Assembly: GCA_028532985.1 (NCBI GenBank)
Contig: JANCIK010000003.1
Span: 4,164,001 to 4,228,000 of the forward strand
Length of the DNA stretch: 64,000 bases
DNA from: Stropharia rugosoannulata
Lineage: Eukaryota > Basidiomycota > Agaricomycetes > Agaricales > Strophariaceae
Direction of reading: 5' to 3'
In this document: positions 35,311 through 47,415 of the stretch, piece by piece
Layout of the letters: each line of letters opens with the position of its first letter
Numbering within the stretch: the first letter of the stretch is position 1
Notes under the pieces: model-generated
What the model saw: the letters and a program-made list of their open reading frames with translations, nothing else
What the model was told of the DNA's origin: nothing
Databases searched by the model: none
Translations under genes and position numbers: made by a program

Positions 35311-36282
35311 ACGGCCTATGGTGCGATTTCTGCACAAGTATTCCCACGCGCGCCACACTCTGATGGGGCCGCGCGCGCGTCTCAAACTCAGGTAGGTCTT
35401 GTTCATTTGGTGTATTCCAGCTACTGAGAACCAAGAATAGGTCCATGTTAGACTGTATGTGTACTTAAGCATGTAAACTGTGACTCTCACCGCCCTTCAA
35501 ACATTAAAAAGCATGTATTATAGTGTAATTAATGAATGTGTATATGAATGAATGAGCTAAGTATCGTTGGGACTACCTTCGCAACACCAAGCATAGATTT
35601 TCCCCCCAATTTTTCTATATAATAAATATAGAGATTTCCGGGAGGGTACACCTTCCATGCTTATAGAGCATTCCCACTACTTCTGGCAGGAGAATACATC
35701 TCATCAATGTATTCGTACCAAAATTCCCACGATATGCTCACGCGCGCGCCACACTTGATGGGACCACGCGCGCGACACAAACTGAGGGGACATTTCTTCT
35801 TCACCATCTGCTGGGCATTTCTGCTTTGTTTAGAGCGAGAGTACATTGTTTTGGGCATGGTTACAATACATGTACACTTTCTTCTCACCAAAAATAACAT
35901 AATACATCGTCATTAATGTTATGTAAAAGTGTATAAGCAATGTTTTTGCTTCCTATTTTGTCATTATAATCACATTAAAACAGTTAAAATCACTTGTATT
36001 TAAAACAGCATGGATTGAAGCAATATATATGTCTCTTAAAATTCAATAGATTGTAGTCTCCCTCTAGTACATTGAAAGGATATTAGCAATGATTCATTGT
36101 GTTGTTTCCACTGATAATATGGGTCTAAACACTGGATTTGATCTCTATGGCCTTTATTCAGATTCTATATATGCCGAATGTAGTGAATCAAGAAATGTCC
36201 TCCAAGTTTGAGACGCGCGCGCGGCCCCATCAAAGTGTGGCGCGCGTGGGAATACTTGTGCAGAAATCGCACCATACACGGC
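35311..36282. mobile_element. terminal-inverted-repeat element (MITE-like) with GC-rich ends
   Basis: The ends 35311-35388 and 36205-36282 are inverted repeats. About 72 bases match with one difference, running from TATGGTGCGATTTCTGCAC to a core of CACGCGCGCCACACT and GGCCGCGCGCGCGTC. The interior is AT-rich and has no transposase frame. A third, degenerate copy of the core lies at about 35722-35800 in the orientation of the left end. This suits a non-autonomous DNA element, perhaps a nested or rearranged one. I could not fix the exact tips or a target duplication. Confidence 0.6.
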
Positions 36283-36523
36283 CTGTCACCCCACCTCGCC
36301 ATTTACCTCTCGCCCTGAGACCGTAGGAAGATGGCCTGAAAAAAACCCAAGAATCTACCCATAGGAATGCGCTGTGCTGTCCACTTCCCCTGCGGCCTTG
36401 CCTACCATACCAATGGTGACCCTACTTCGGTGTATATATTATACTGAACGTGTTTCGCTATTCTTGTGTTCCTTTTTACCTGTTTACATTTTGTTTTATC
36501 ACTACGTTCCGATATGTAATTGA

Positions 36524-38113
36524 CTACGCTGGGGTATAAGCTGGTGGTACGACAATGACACGCCTATCATCTCTTCCTCGCTCTTCAATGCCACGCATGC
36601 CGCTGTCCTCTGCTTGGACACGTATGATATCACTGCGAGCATCCGAGATATCCGCGTGTTCATTGTCCTGAGCTACGTCGATATCTTCTACACCACGAGG
36701 TCCTTCCTGAATATTTGACGGTTCAGCCCCTACTGTGGTATTATTCCGTACACTGCGCAGCTTGCTAGGTGGAATGAATATTCGGGTGCCGTCTTCCCTC
36801 CGATCTATCTGCCTACGCGCTTTGATCTCAACTCCCATCTGTCCAGTAAGCATAGCCTGAAGGAAGGTCACGGGGGTATACTGGAATGGATGAACGAGAG
36901 GTAGATTATGGTCTGCCGACTTATGTCGACTGCGAATGCTGTACCACCTCCAGGTTGCCGCTATGGCAGCAAACATAGTTACCACTACAAGTACCGATGC
37001 TAGGGTTACTGTCGTGTGTGTTGTGCTTTTTCCGTTTGCTCTAGGGGTAGGAAGTCCAGTTGGTAAAGAGGTAGTGGTTGAACTAGGCAATGATATGGAA
37101 CTTGTTGAGTTGGACGCCACCGACGCGATGGGTGTTGTTGAAGAGTTGGCGATGAAAATCCCATTAGCAACAACAATGGATTGTACAGCCCACTCAAAAT
37201 TTGGCGCAGCTATTGTGATTGTATGTGTTGCTGGATCTAAACTTGTAGCTTGGAACATAATGTTGCCGGGCTGTAGTGCTGGATCACTGTTATTGACATT
37301 GAGGGGCGAAGGACTGATGTTAAAGATAGAATATGGCTCTGAATCGATAGAATATATTCCAGTAGGAGAAATGCCAGTAGGTATCACACCAATCATTGTA
37401 AGAGCCGATCCTGCAAGGTCCTGTTTGTAAATACTCCAGTACCATAGAAAAAGACAGTAATTACTAACCATTGAAGGTGAAAGTTATATTTTCATTTTCG
37501 CCATCGGGAATAAGCCCAACAGTGCCATCATCAGCCCTCCAAACATCAGGATCTGTGCTATAATGGATTGATGGATCATCAGCGCTAATTCCTATGTATG
37601 AATTCATTCCTAAATTGGCACTAGGTACTGGAATGTATTCAATATAGTCGAGGAAGAAATCAATGTGATCAGATGGAACAGATTCAAAGTTAAAAAATAA
37701 ATTGTGTAGACCGCTGCTCAGTCCAACTTCAGAGCAGACTTCGATTATTGTGGGAGTGGTTCTTCCTTGTATTATAGGAGGAGTGGTGAGATCTCCATCT
37801 AAATTGCACGACCACGGAGGAGAACTGATTGGAGGACCAGGCGAAAGCAGAGCATAAACGCCAATCTCTGTACCTTGTCAATAGAAAATGTCAATATTAT
37901 ATTAGAGGGTCATTTAAACATGAAACTACCCATAAAGTTAAACGCAAAGTTGGAATTCCTAGCAATCGACAGATTGTGCAACGTGTTTCCAATAGCTTTA
38001 TCAAGTAAGGTATTGTTGGTGACGATAGAAGATGAGATATCTGTTTGTAATCCATTGGGTATACTATACTGTATAAGAGGGTCAGAATCATCGACAATTA
38101 TACTCATAGTCAT
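36524..38113 (-). CDS. single-pass membrane protein with C-terminal PPxY, paralog C
   Basis: Exons in transcript order are 38113..37930, 37873..37469 and 37410..36524, giving 491 residues. Exon 2 is 405 bases, exactly as in paralogs A and B. The ectodomain opens MTMSIIVDDSDP. It continues with TEIGVYALLSPGP and ends in a Thr/Ser-rich stalk. One helix follows (around TLASVLVVVTMFAAIAATW), then basic RSRHK, EIKARRQ, EDSGMRGIEE and the end VVPPAYTPA with a PPAY motif. An in-frame ATG at 38107 would also align with the other starts. A seven-helix gene lies 1.2 kb upstream on the same strand. Known biology of PPxY suggests recruitment of a Rsp5-type ubiquitin ligase. This is inference for this protein. 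Confidence 0.8.
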
Positions 38114-38489
38114 CCTATCCAAGGTGCAGAGATGTGAAGGAGAGGGAGGTTTACTCTGGACAGTAATGACTAGTTGAATAAGATGTCGTTTATATTTCAT
38201 TTTCAAATGAGTAAATATAAAAATGTCATAGCAATAACCAATAGAATATTTCGTTATTTTTAACCGTTACTACCCTCTTGAGTCGGGATTTGATTATCAA
38301 ACTTCTGATAAGTCCGGGCCAGGTGGGCGCAACCCGGTGATGGATAGCATATATCATAGTCTGATTCTGATATCAATATCAGAATAGGCATTTGATTGAT
38401 GCTTATTGTAAGGCTTTGAAGACCTTAGAGACGCCCTGTTTAACTAATAAGACACTGGGCTATATTGAATTGCTCAGGTAGGCTAAATA
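38114..38489. other. no gene recognised
   Basis: Short intergenic stretch. A 10-base perfect stem with a two-base loop (ATTCTGATAT and ATATCAGAAT) lies near 38365-38386. Confidence 0.4.
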
Positions 38490-39060
38490 GCTCTGTCCGT
38501 CCTGGACGGGCGGGTACTCCAGCAGGTCCTTGTTTTGGTAGACTGGGAGTGAGGAATCACGCGCATGTTGGAATGACAAAGTATTTTGCGGGTGGCCGTA
38601 AGTTACTTGTCCTTCTGCTGTATTATGCGGAGAAACGGAGCGCGTCTGGTTATGTTTACATGGAGGAAAGGACGCATAATGGAGGCCAAGGGTGGCATGT
38701 AATAAGGATTCATTGCAAGATGTAGAGGGAAGCGTGCGTGAGTTGGCTGTGTAAAATAGTCGGTGGTTGGGTGTTGGATGTCTAGGCGACGGCGGTAGAC
38801 TGATATATATGTTATGAGTGAAACAGGCCGAGCACAAATGGGACGGGGCCCAAGGGACAGCGGAATGGCAGGACGAACAAGATGGGGGACGTATACTCTG
38901 CAAATGTCAAACACGAGGCATACGGCAGAGCACACCAGGACCAGAGACGCATTCACCGTTTTGAAGGGGAGGTTGGACGAACAGAGCGCAGGCCCGGACT
39001 GGCAGAACACCGGGGAGGTCCTCATTCTGAGAAATACCCGAGAGATGCTTATTTCTGCTC
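38490..39060 (+). repeat. dispersed modular repeat, copy R6
   Basis: Modules e (38500-38640), f (38735-38815) and g (38925-39040) are present in order. Module e contains the TCCTTGTTTTGGTAGAC block shared with R5 and R9. Confidence 0.65.
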
Positions 39061-39119
39061 CCGCGGACGTAAGCTCATCAGCGCATTTGCATTGATATTC
39101 AACGACATTGCATCCCCCT

Positions 39120-40855
39120 GGCGCTCAGGTCGAGGTTTCTAAACACGTCGAGACCTTTAAGTGCGAATCAGATCCGGAAGATGCGGTTCCTATTTGAAGA
39201 TACACCTTTCAAGGCTTAGAGAAATGACAACATGTAATGCCAGAAATGTTATAAGTTATTACGCAGTTTTCCTTTCCTCCTCCTCGCCCAACCGTACATG
39301 TGCTATGCCATGAAACTGTAGATGCAGTTGGTAACCACCTAGATTCTTACATCATGTACGGGTATGCATAGTAATTGCATATTCCCTACTATTTTGAGCT
39401 GCAAGTGCAACTCTAGCGACCATAATCGTTGGTGCCACACCCTGCACGGATAACCTCGTAAGCGATAGTATCGCAATTAGCAACTGGAACATAGTGGAAC
39501 ATAGCTTACAGCGGAGAAAAAGAAGAGAATGTTGAAAACCGCAGAGGCTTCGGATGGAATGTTCTCCTTTGCAATGATCAATGTTGTTGCAAAGGCGAAT
39601 CCACTGAGCGCGTATAATGCGGAGGACTGCAGAAGGATCTCTACGACGTGTCGGATACGCTGTTCGCCTGACATGCGAGGGCGCCCTCTCGAGAGCGATA
39701 CGATTCTGTAGATGATCATTCCTGTCGTCAAGAGAGTTGTCGCACTAATTATGTACACACAAATGCCAATGGGCATGTTGGAGAAGGTGAAAATACCATA
39801 GATAATAACCTATCATTCACTTAATATATTATCGGACTCGTGATTACATGGGGCCACTTGTACTTACGTATGCAATGCACAGCAGTAATGGCAATACTAC
39901 AATGCGCGCCGAACGACCCCATATATTGTAACATCTCCACATCTGTCCAGGAACGTGGCATGCAGTTTATTCACCATGGGCGGCAATCACTTACCAGCAA
40001 GACGTCGGCAAGAAAGGTCGTGAGTATCATGGCAACTCCATTTTCGAGGACAAACTTGAAGTAATCAAAATTGAGAAGGTCTGATTTTTTATCCTAAGCG
40101 AATATTGGTGAGATACAGGAAGGGATGGTACCTTTATGCGGCGGTTCATCACTGGATATGGTTATATACCACGCCATACCAGTATGAATCACGTTTAACA
40201 TATACAGCGCAGTTACAATAAAAAGAACGAAGTTGTTCTGTGTCCCGCTTCTTACTACATTGAATAAAGAATACTTCATTTTGTACCTTCAATTAACCAC
40301 AGACTCACGGTAAACGTACACTGTTCCTAGATATATGCAAGTGTATATACCTATAGAAATCATTGTAACTGCCTGTTAGCCATTAAACACGGTCAGGATG
40401 ACGATGTATCTGACCCGTCAATAATGTGTTTAAAGATATACTTGCTGCAGTAAATGGATACACTCTATTGGCCGCCAATAAGGGAGCGATCTCGGACATG
40501 TTATGGGGGGTGTTCAAGCCAGATATGTACGCCACTCTGTTTGACACGTTGCTCTTATATTCATTCGGACTTTGGTACTTTATAATAGCAGATGATGATC
40601 AGTGTATAGGGCCTCTCCACATGCTAGAAGCATCCTGCGTCATGGCACCGCCCTGGTGATCAAGACTCCCCTGATGTGGAAGTGGGTTTGTTGTATTTAT
40701 AGCCTACGTGAACTGTCATTACAGCGCACTCGAGTATGTATGCTGGCGACAATTCGCTATAGGTGTTTCCACACCGTTCTACTCAGTAGAGTTATCAAGA
40801 GTGTTTCACCAGTTGATATGTATTGATAAAACCGCAATCACCCCACGGAATTCAT
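39120..40855. repeat. segmental duplication, left copy
   Basis: The block carries seven-helix paralog C with its flanks and is repeated at 55845-58385. Flanking text such as ACGGGTATGCAT and CACCCCACGGA occurs in both. The right copy has about 790 extra bases at 57410-58203. Confidence 0.8.
39352..40499 (-). CDS. seven-helix membrane protein, paralog C
   Basis: Exons in transcript order are 40499..40415, 40350..40309, 40254..40132, 40080..39995, 39942..39868, 39809..39510 and 39441..39352, giving 266 residues. It shares exon lengths 85, 42, 123, 75 and 300 with paralog B. Visible marks are SLNTLLTG, NNFVLFIVTALYMLNV (helix 2), FLADVLL followed by MWRCYNIWGRS, LLTTGMIIYRIVSLSRGRP, and GVAPTIMVARVALAAQ. 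The exon 4 acceptor was placed at 40081 because the AG further upstream would give a stop. The closest relative is paralog D, made by the same segmental duplication. A PPxY gene follows 1.2 kb downstream on the same strand. Function is unknown. Confidence 0.82.
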
Positions 40856-40879
40856 GGACGTTCTCACTGTTCCGTGACA

Positions 40880-41980
40880 TCTGATCGCGATGATGCGGTG
40901 TTTGAATTGTACGTAGAGGAAGGGCGCACGGGAACAGCCGGGGGTGTGTATGGTGAGGATTGTGGACGGTTCGACCACGAAGACGGCGTGGATGTGCGGA
41001 CCGCGTGGGTGTTGGATTGGTACGGGGGATTATTGGTACGTGGGATGATTAGTATGGGGGATGATTGGTACGGGGGTGTAGAATGGACCGAGGCGGCGCG
41101 AGGGATAATGGAGTAGTATGATAAGGCCGTTAGGGAAGGTAGATGTTATGTATGGCAGATACGAGTACGAACTCCCCCACTCACCCTTGCACACGGTGCA
41201 TGGTATGGAATGGCGGCTGTGTAGAGTGAGGTGAACTCATTCGCATTTATAAACACAACACAATGAGATACCTACGCAAAGAATGCGGACAGACCCGTTA
41301 TGATGGCGCGACTGGCAGGCTTAGACCGGGCAGGCCCCCCGTTTGATAAATCGTGGACACTGCCTATCTCCTCGGACCCGGAAGTCAAGACATTGCATTC
41401 TAGGCCGTACACCAGGGCCTTATGTCTTGCGGAACACAGTAGCGTCCCTCTGCGCAGATCGATTGCACAGCTGCACTGTTATAGTTCGTGCACCCATTAC
41501 CATTACTCAATGAATCGTCCCGTTGCTGCATAGGCATGAAGGGACACTTAACTGGGGTATGACATGAAGGTGATACAGAGGGATAAGTGGGCGAGCATAA
41601 CTTGTGAGTGCATCGTGGGTGTTACACGAGTTGTTTGCATGGGTGTAATAGGTACGGTGTTTGAAGAGCCAGGCCCCAGGACTCAAGAGACAACAGATGT
41701 CAGTATCTGGAAGGAGGGAACAAAGGCTCCCCAGAGAGAGAGCACGAGAACATCGCGACGGGAGGCGCGTCCCTACCCAGCCGCGCGTCCCTAGGCTTGG
41801 TGAGCAACCCCTCGCCGCTCATACATACATGCTCGCCCGTTTTGAAGGGGTCCATCTGGCGGTGCGCAGGCGCGGATTTGGAGAAGACAGGGGGCCTCCG
41901 AGAAGTAGACTGTGACGTATGCAGCCGTCATCCACAGTTCAAACGTTCACTCCGCAGCCCCGGACATCAGTTCATGAGCA
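40880..41980 (+). repeat. dispersed modular repeat, copy R7
   Basis: It contains module c (40890-41160), d (41265-41505) and a g-like end (41735-41920). Modules e and f are missing or unrecognisable. Confidence 0.55.
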
Positions 41981-42059
41981 TAAGCACCTCCCTTCTCCTC
42001 TCCTACCCTCGAGTCATATCGACGGTGTGCCTCCTCCGCGTGCCTCTCTTTTCAATTTG

Positions 42060-43180
42060 TAAATGATTACCCAGTTACAAGCTCCGGAGCTCCGTTTGCA
42101 CGATGTGGTATTATGTCCTGTCGTGCATTACGTGGACGGACGCCGGGGACGGCGCAGTCGTGCTGCGTGACGGACGCGCGTGCACGGGCACGCTCCCGCT
42201 CGGAGACGATCCTGGGTCCTGTGTTGATACTCCAATCCAACAACCCCTGCACGCTCAGACCCACTCCGACCAAGGGCTGTCCCGTGTTGCGCCGGATGTT
42301 TGAGCCCAGCGTTGACTCTTGTATGGACCGGGACGGCATAAGGATGCACGCCACGACTTGGGCCGTCCATCCTGCGTGCCTGACCGCGCGCGGGCGTCGG
42401 GAGCTGCTGCCCCCGCTGCTGCCGGACCAGCCCTGTCGTGTGCTGTTTGTGGGAAAGAGGCGGGCCGAGCCGGGACGGCGTGCGGTGAAGAGGGAAATTC
42501 AGTGGGAAGCGTGAGCGACTGGGTTATGTGCATGTATGATAGATGGACCGAGGTCAACAAGTGGGTGAAGAAGATCATAACAAACGGGCTGACGGCGTAT
42601 ACGTGATGACAAAGGGGTGTGGGTCGGCGATACTATTGGAAGAGATCGGGCCGAGACAGGAGCCGGCCTCTGCCGTGCGTGTCGGCAGGACGGCTGCAGG
42701 AGTAGCTTCTACGTCTTTGGAACAGTTCCGCCCTGTTGTGCGCTAAGTCAGTGGGACGGAAAAGGGATCATTTTGACATCTCTATGTTGTATTGGTCACT
42801 CCAGAGCTACCCATTGCAAGGAGTTGATTGGGCAAGCGTGGTGATGGCGGACAGCGTGAAATTGCAATTTATTCAAGAGCGGTGGACGTAGGGATGGGAA
42901 ACGTTCTGGGGGCGTGACGGAAAGCGCATTGAAAGGGGAAAAAAAACGTGACAACAAACTTCGTAGCGTCTCCATCCAGTTAGCAGTTGAGGTGCTTGCA
43001 CATACCCATTGCACACCATGATCCACGACCCTTCATACCAGCCGGTCTCGTGTACCAGGAATAATCAGCCTCCACTCGCACATAGTCCGCCCAGCTGCAT
43101 CGGCATCTCCCGCAGTTGCTGTCATCATGTTCAAAGTGCAACTCTATACATTTGGCCGCTACAACTTGACTGCCGCGAGT
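42060..43180 (+). repeat. dispersed modular repeat, copy R8
   Basis: The part 42460-42870 closely follows 25296-25640 (GGCGGGCCGAGCCGGGACGG and the module a block at 42610-42735). A piece at 43085-43180 matches 25645-25740. About 210 bases lie between them here that are absent in R3. Confidence 0.6.
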
Positions 43181-43181
43181 A

Positions 43182-44990
43182 AGTCTCTCACGATGACAGC
43201 AGACTGAAACCACATCCACCTTTGGTGTTTGTTTAAAATGAGTTTACTCTTTGCACTTCAATTTTTTGTTCTCACATCATGATTGTGATAGCCGAACAAA
43301 CTAAAATATCGATGCCTTCCACCCGGCTCAACCAGTAGATGATCAATAGAACTCCAGCGTACTCCATGGCGAGAATGATTAACAGAAATACCGCTAAACT
43401 GATGTGTCACAAGGCGGTGTATATTAAAATAGCTAACGACCTATAAAAGCGTACATATACTGTGGAAACAGCCTAATCACAGAAGGAGCCATTTTCTTCA
43501 TTATGCCTGGTATGTCCCATCATGGATTACACCGATTTAACATACATGCTTTACCATTATCATAGCCATAATCAATCTTGAAGATTACGTAGACAATCAG
43601 TACATTCTGGAACTTCAAATTTATTCCCTACTTGTATCTCTTACAGTAAGTAATGTCCATTTAAAATTTCTATTTCTCACATAAGAGAATCATTGTTTAG
43701 CTTCTTGCCTGTGATTTTATAGGGACTCTTTTTGAAGAGATTGATTTATTGCGAGGCATCCCTATGTCATTCGCAAAAAGTGCATATTGTTTGTCGAGGT
43801 GGGACTCGGATCGGTACTGTGTAATCTATATGTGCTAACATTGTCGGACAGATGGGGTGCATTTGGATTCCTCATTGGATCTCTGGCCTTTGAAAGTAAG
43901 TGTAAATAAGATCAATACTTCTTCGCTATTTACGCTACTTTCAGCAAACCACAATACAAACAACTGCAATGTTTCAGAGACCATACCGAATATATGCTAC
44001 TTTCTGAGCAATGGGGGAAGTGGTTTGCTTTTCCTTCTTCGCCTACAAGCAGTGTATAACAGCCAGCGATTTATTGTCTATTCCTTTACTATTCTATGGG
44101 TAATTGTGACAATACTTGCATTCACTGTGCCTATTTTCGTCATCGGTCAGAAGGGTATCCTTTATGACGTCAACCTGACACCACTCTGTGTCGACAAAAT
44201 TGACAATGAATCAGTTGTCGTGGCAGCAGTGCTTGCACCTGCCATATACGACACACTGATCTTCCTGGCATTATCATGGCGGCTGGCAAAGAACTCTTTT
44301 GTCGACATGAAGTCTGCCCATGGACTCGAGGCATTCTTTCGTGGAAAGTACCTCCCGGATTTTACAAGGAAAATGCTTCACGATGGACAACAGTATTATC
44401 TGTAAGTCACGTCCTTCTGCACGATACGATTTCAATGGTTGACTTACTGTTTAGGGCTATTATCCTTGTCCATGTCCCTGTCCTTTATCTCTATCTCTCC
44501 GGATACCTCATTCTTAAGTCATTATTATTTATGCCAAACTTTGTTGTTCCGAGTATCTTGGCCTGTCGCATCTATCGCGAGACGCGACATAGGCTCAACG
44601 AACCGGAGGATGGGAAACAGCCCTCACGCTTAATGTTCTTCCACTTCACTGCACTGACAGAAGTTGAGTAAACTGGTCACATAACAAGGTCACTTTACAT
44701 GTTATCAACTATTTACCATACACAAAGTTATTGGACTATGCCAAGTAGCTACCAATGTGTATAAACTTCAGTATGACAGAAATTCCCAGGCTGCTAGTAA
44801 GTAGGATCCGGATCTGACGGAGAAAATTGTGACTCTTTTGTGCTAAATCGGCTGTGCTGCCTGGTTGTTACCCATCCTATGTACTTCCGTAACCGTAACC
44901 ATATATTTCTTACGATGAGGTTCCCTGTTGTGCAATGCTGTGTAAGCTTACTTGTCATAATGAGGACGGACGGTGTACTCGGTATCTCGG
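43182..44990. repeat. 1.8 kb duplication, right copy
   Basis: This matches 27240 to about 29030 and covers the DUF6533 gene with both flanks. Both copies run directly into dispersed-repeat sequence. Confidence 0.75.
43503..44671 (+). CDS. DUF6533-type seven-helix membrane protein, copy 2
   Basis: Proposed exons are 43503..43509, 43593..43649, 43723..43798, 43852..43895, 43945..44401 and 44455..44671, giving 285 residues. It starts with the same seven-base micro-exon (ATG CCT G) as copy 1, joined over a GTATGT donor to an exon beginning ACAATCAG. Family marks are TLFEEIDLLRG, LLRLQAVY and PNFVVPSILACRIYRETR. Compared with copy 1, the loop after PIFV differs strongly (ILYDVNLTPLC here). Everything from SFVDMKSAHG to the stop differs by one residue. 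This patchwork points to gene conversion. Function is unknown. As in copy 1, the exon 2/3 junction has an alternative in-frame choice. Confidence 0.7.
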
Positions 44991-45109
44991 ACTAGTGGGC
45001 CGTGCTATACGCATGTGTCCGACATACTGTTCGAAGCATGGGGAAGTCTGTCTACCCTAATGCCTGTTTACACCGACCCATGTCAACGGGGTCCCCTGGC
45101 TTCCTCGTG

Positions 45110-45790
45110 TCGGGTACTACAGCTCATCCACTCATTGCTCGCTTTTTCGCTTGAGTGAAATAATTACAAAGGATCGCAGTCCTGGACAGGCAGGTACTCG
45201 CCCAGGTCCTTGTTTTGGTAGACCGGGAATGGGGAATCACGTGCACGTAGGAATGTCAAGGCGTTTTGCTAGTGGTAAGCGTGACTTACTTGTTCATCTG
45301 TTGTGTGTTGGGGAGAAAAGGGGGCGCGTAACGGAGGGCATGAGATGATGCATTCAAGTGTGATGCAGAGGGTTGCGTGGGCGAGTGAACTGTGTAAAAT
45401 TTGTCGGTGGCTGGGTGCTAGACATATTGGATGCGTGAGCGACGGTGGTATCGGACTGGCGTATGTGATATGGGTACGGCGGTGGTAGGAGAACAGCCGG
45501 GCCGGGAACGGATCGATATCCGGGGCACAACGGATGGCAGGACGAGGAGGTGGGGACGTACTCCCTGCAGAGAGCAAGCACAGGCATACCAGGCAGAGCA
45601 CACCAGGACAGAATGCTCATCCCCCGTTTTGAACTCAGGGAGGTCGGGCAGACAGAGAGCAAGACCGGATTGGCAGAGGACCGGGGAGGTCCTCATTCTG
45701 TCAGAAAGATAGAATGTGACGAGCTTATGCAGTTGTAGTCGACAGTTCTTATGTTCACGGACCTGCACGTCAGCTCATAAATCCGTTGCC
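45110..45790 (+). repeat. dispersed modular repeat, copy R9
   Basis: Modules e (45175-45310), f (45375-45480) and g (45570-45710) occur in order. Module g includes GACCGGGGAGGTCCTCATTC. Confidence 0.65.
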
Positions 45791-47415
45791 TCTCTCCAGT
45801 GGAATGAGCTACACCCAACTCTCTGACATGTATATGAACATGGAACACATCCTGGGCCCTGCATGCGTCGGGTGCTTCTTTTCTTCTGTTTTCATTTGTG
45901 CTTCTATTACATTGCCCCTCTTTGCACCGGCCACCCAGGTATACCCTCCGCTCTGTATACATTTCATAGTCTTATGTAAAACAGTCGGACGATCCACGTT
46001 CCAGTATGCATTGGTATCTCATGGAGGGCATAACAGCGCCCCTGCAATGCATATTAACGATGCATTTCTAAGTTCCACGCGCGAAAAGGGGGTTAGCACT
46101 CGATGTACCTGCGAGCTGACTTGTTGACGGGGTACGCAAGGGCGCTCGAGTATCCGGAGAAGCAAGGCAGAGCACAATGAGGATCCGACTGCATTTTCGA
46201 GCAAATATGCATCATCCTTGGACTGCGCAGTGTAGATCGTCTCCATACATACAGGGAGCATCGTTGTACATCAATTCTCAGACCATCATCCCTCAGCCCG
46301 CCAAAGATGAGTAAGGACATAGCTTGATTGAATTTTTCGCGCAATGTCTCGCGCAGCTGGGTACAGAGAAGGTGTATGCCACGTTTTTCATTGTGCTTAA
46401 GGCAATTCTATGCTCTCCAGCCCAAGCGGCCACTCACGCACGACCACAGCTGCTTGTAGCATGCATTTAATATTGATCTGCTACCACTCACCTCACTCGG
46501 TGCTGCCCGACTGACCAGTAAATATCAGGGGTCCACTGCCCGACCCTGAATGCCTGCACCGCGCGCCGATGTGCCCCCCGCGTTATCGTCCGCGTATCCT
46601 CGATCCCTTAGGTTACGCACTTTGCCATCATTAAGGGCTTCTATTCTACATACACATGGCTTATGTTCCAACGACACCCCCCCGCCCCGCCCCGCCCCGC
46701 GCCGAGTCGTTTTACTACGACTCCCCATAGTGCCTAAATATCAGACCTGGCGGGTAAAACTAACATGTGAACGAAATACCACGCAGCCCTACAAGGAATG
46801 GCGCACAGACACCACGGACTGATCAACTTCATGCGCTGTCGACTGCACCAATCTTGAATCTGATGATGTAAAATTCCCGGATCTCTCCAATTTCTGCGCT
46901 TCCAAGCCATCTGTCCACTGTTGTGATATTACCAGGTATTTAAAGCATGCAAGGCGGCTGCAACCCTCCATTTCCCACGTGCCCTAGCCTGTATATGAGC
47001 ATAGACCCTGGGAAGGACATCGAAGCTCCGCAACTTCTTACCACCTCTAACGCCGTGCATCCTCGTCTATTATGTCGAGATATATTGAATTGCCATCATG
47101 ATAAGCGATCAAGTCAACATAGAAGGCCATTGTCTGGTGTGTGGTCAGCTACCTCTTGATTGATATATCCGAAGCTAGACCAGTATTAGTCTCATTGTTA
47201 TATTCAAAATCTATATCAGTCTAACTGAGTCTTCTTGGATACGTGTCACAGTGGACTATATCAAGAATTATCAACTAATATCAATCTTCGCTGTCATAAT
47301 TTCTATGTGCTTGTGATATATTTATAATTAATTCTCATGCTAATGAACTTAGAACATATATAAGATATTTATCGTTAAATTAACGAACATACTTTGTTTA
47401 TTCACGCTGCTTCTA
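45791..47415. other. no gene recognised
   Basis: A C-rich tract at 46675-46703 has four C-runs (G-quadruplex motif on the minus strand). Around 47030-47060 the sequence resembles that near 14308, upstream of the PPxY relic. I see no supported gene. Confidence 0.4.
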
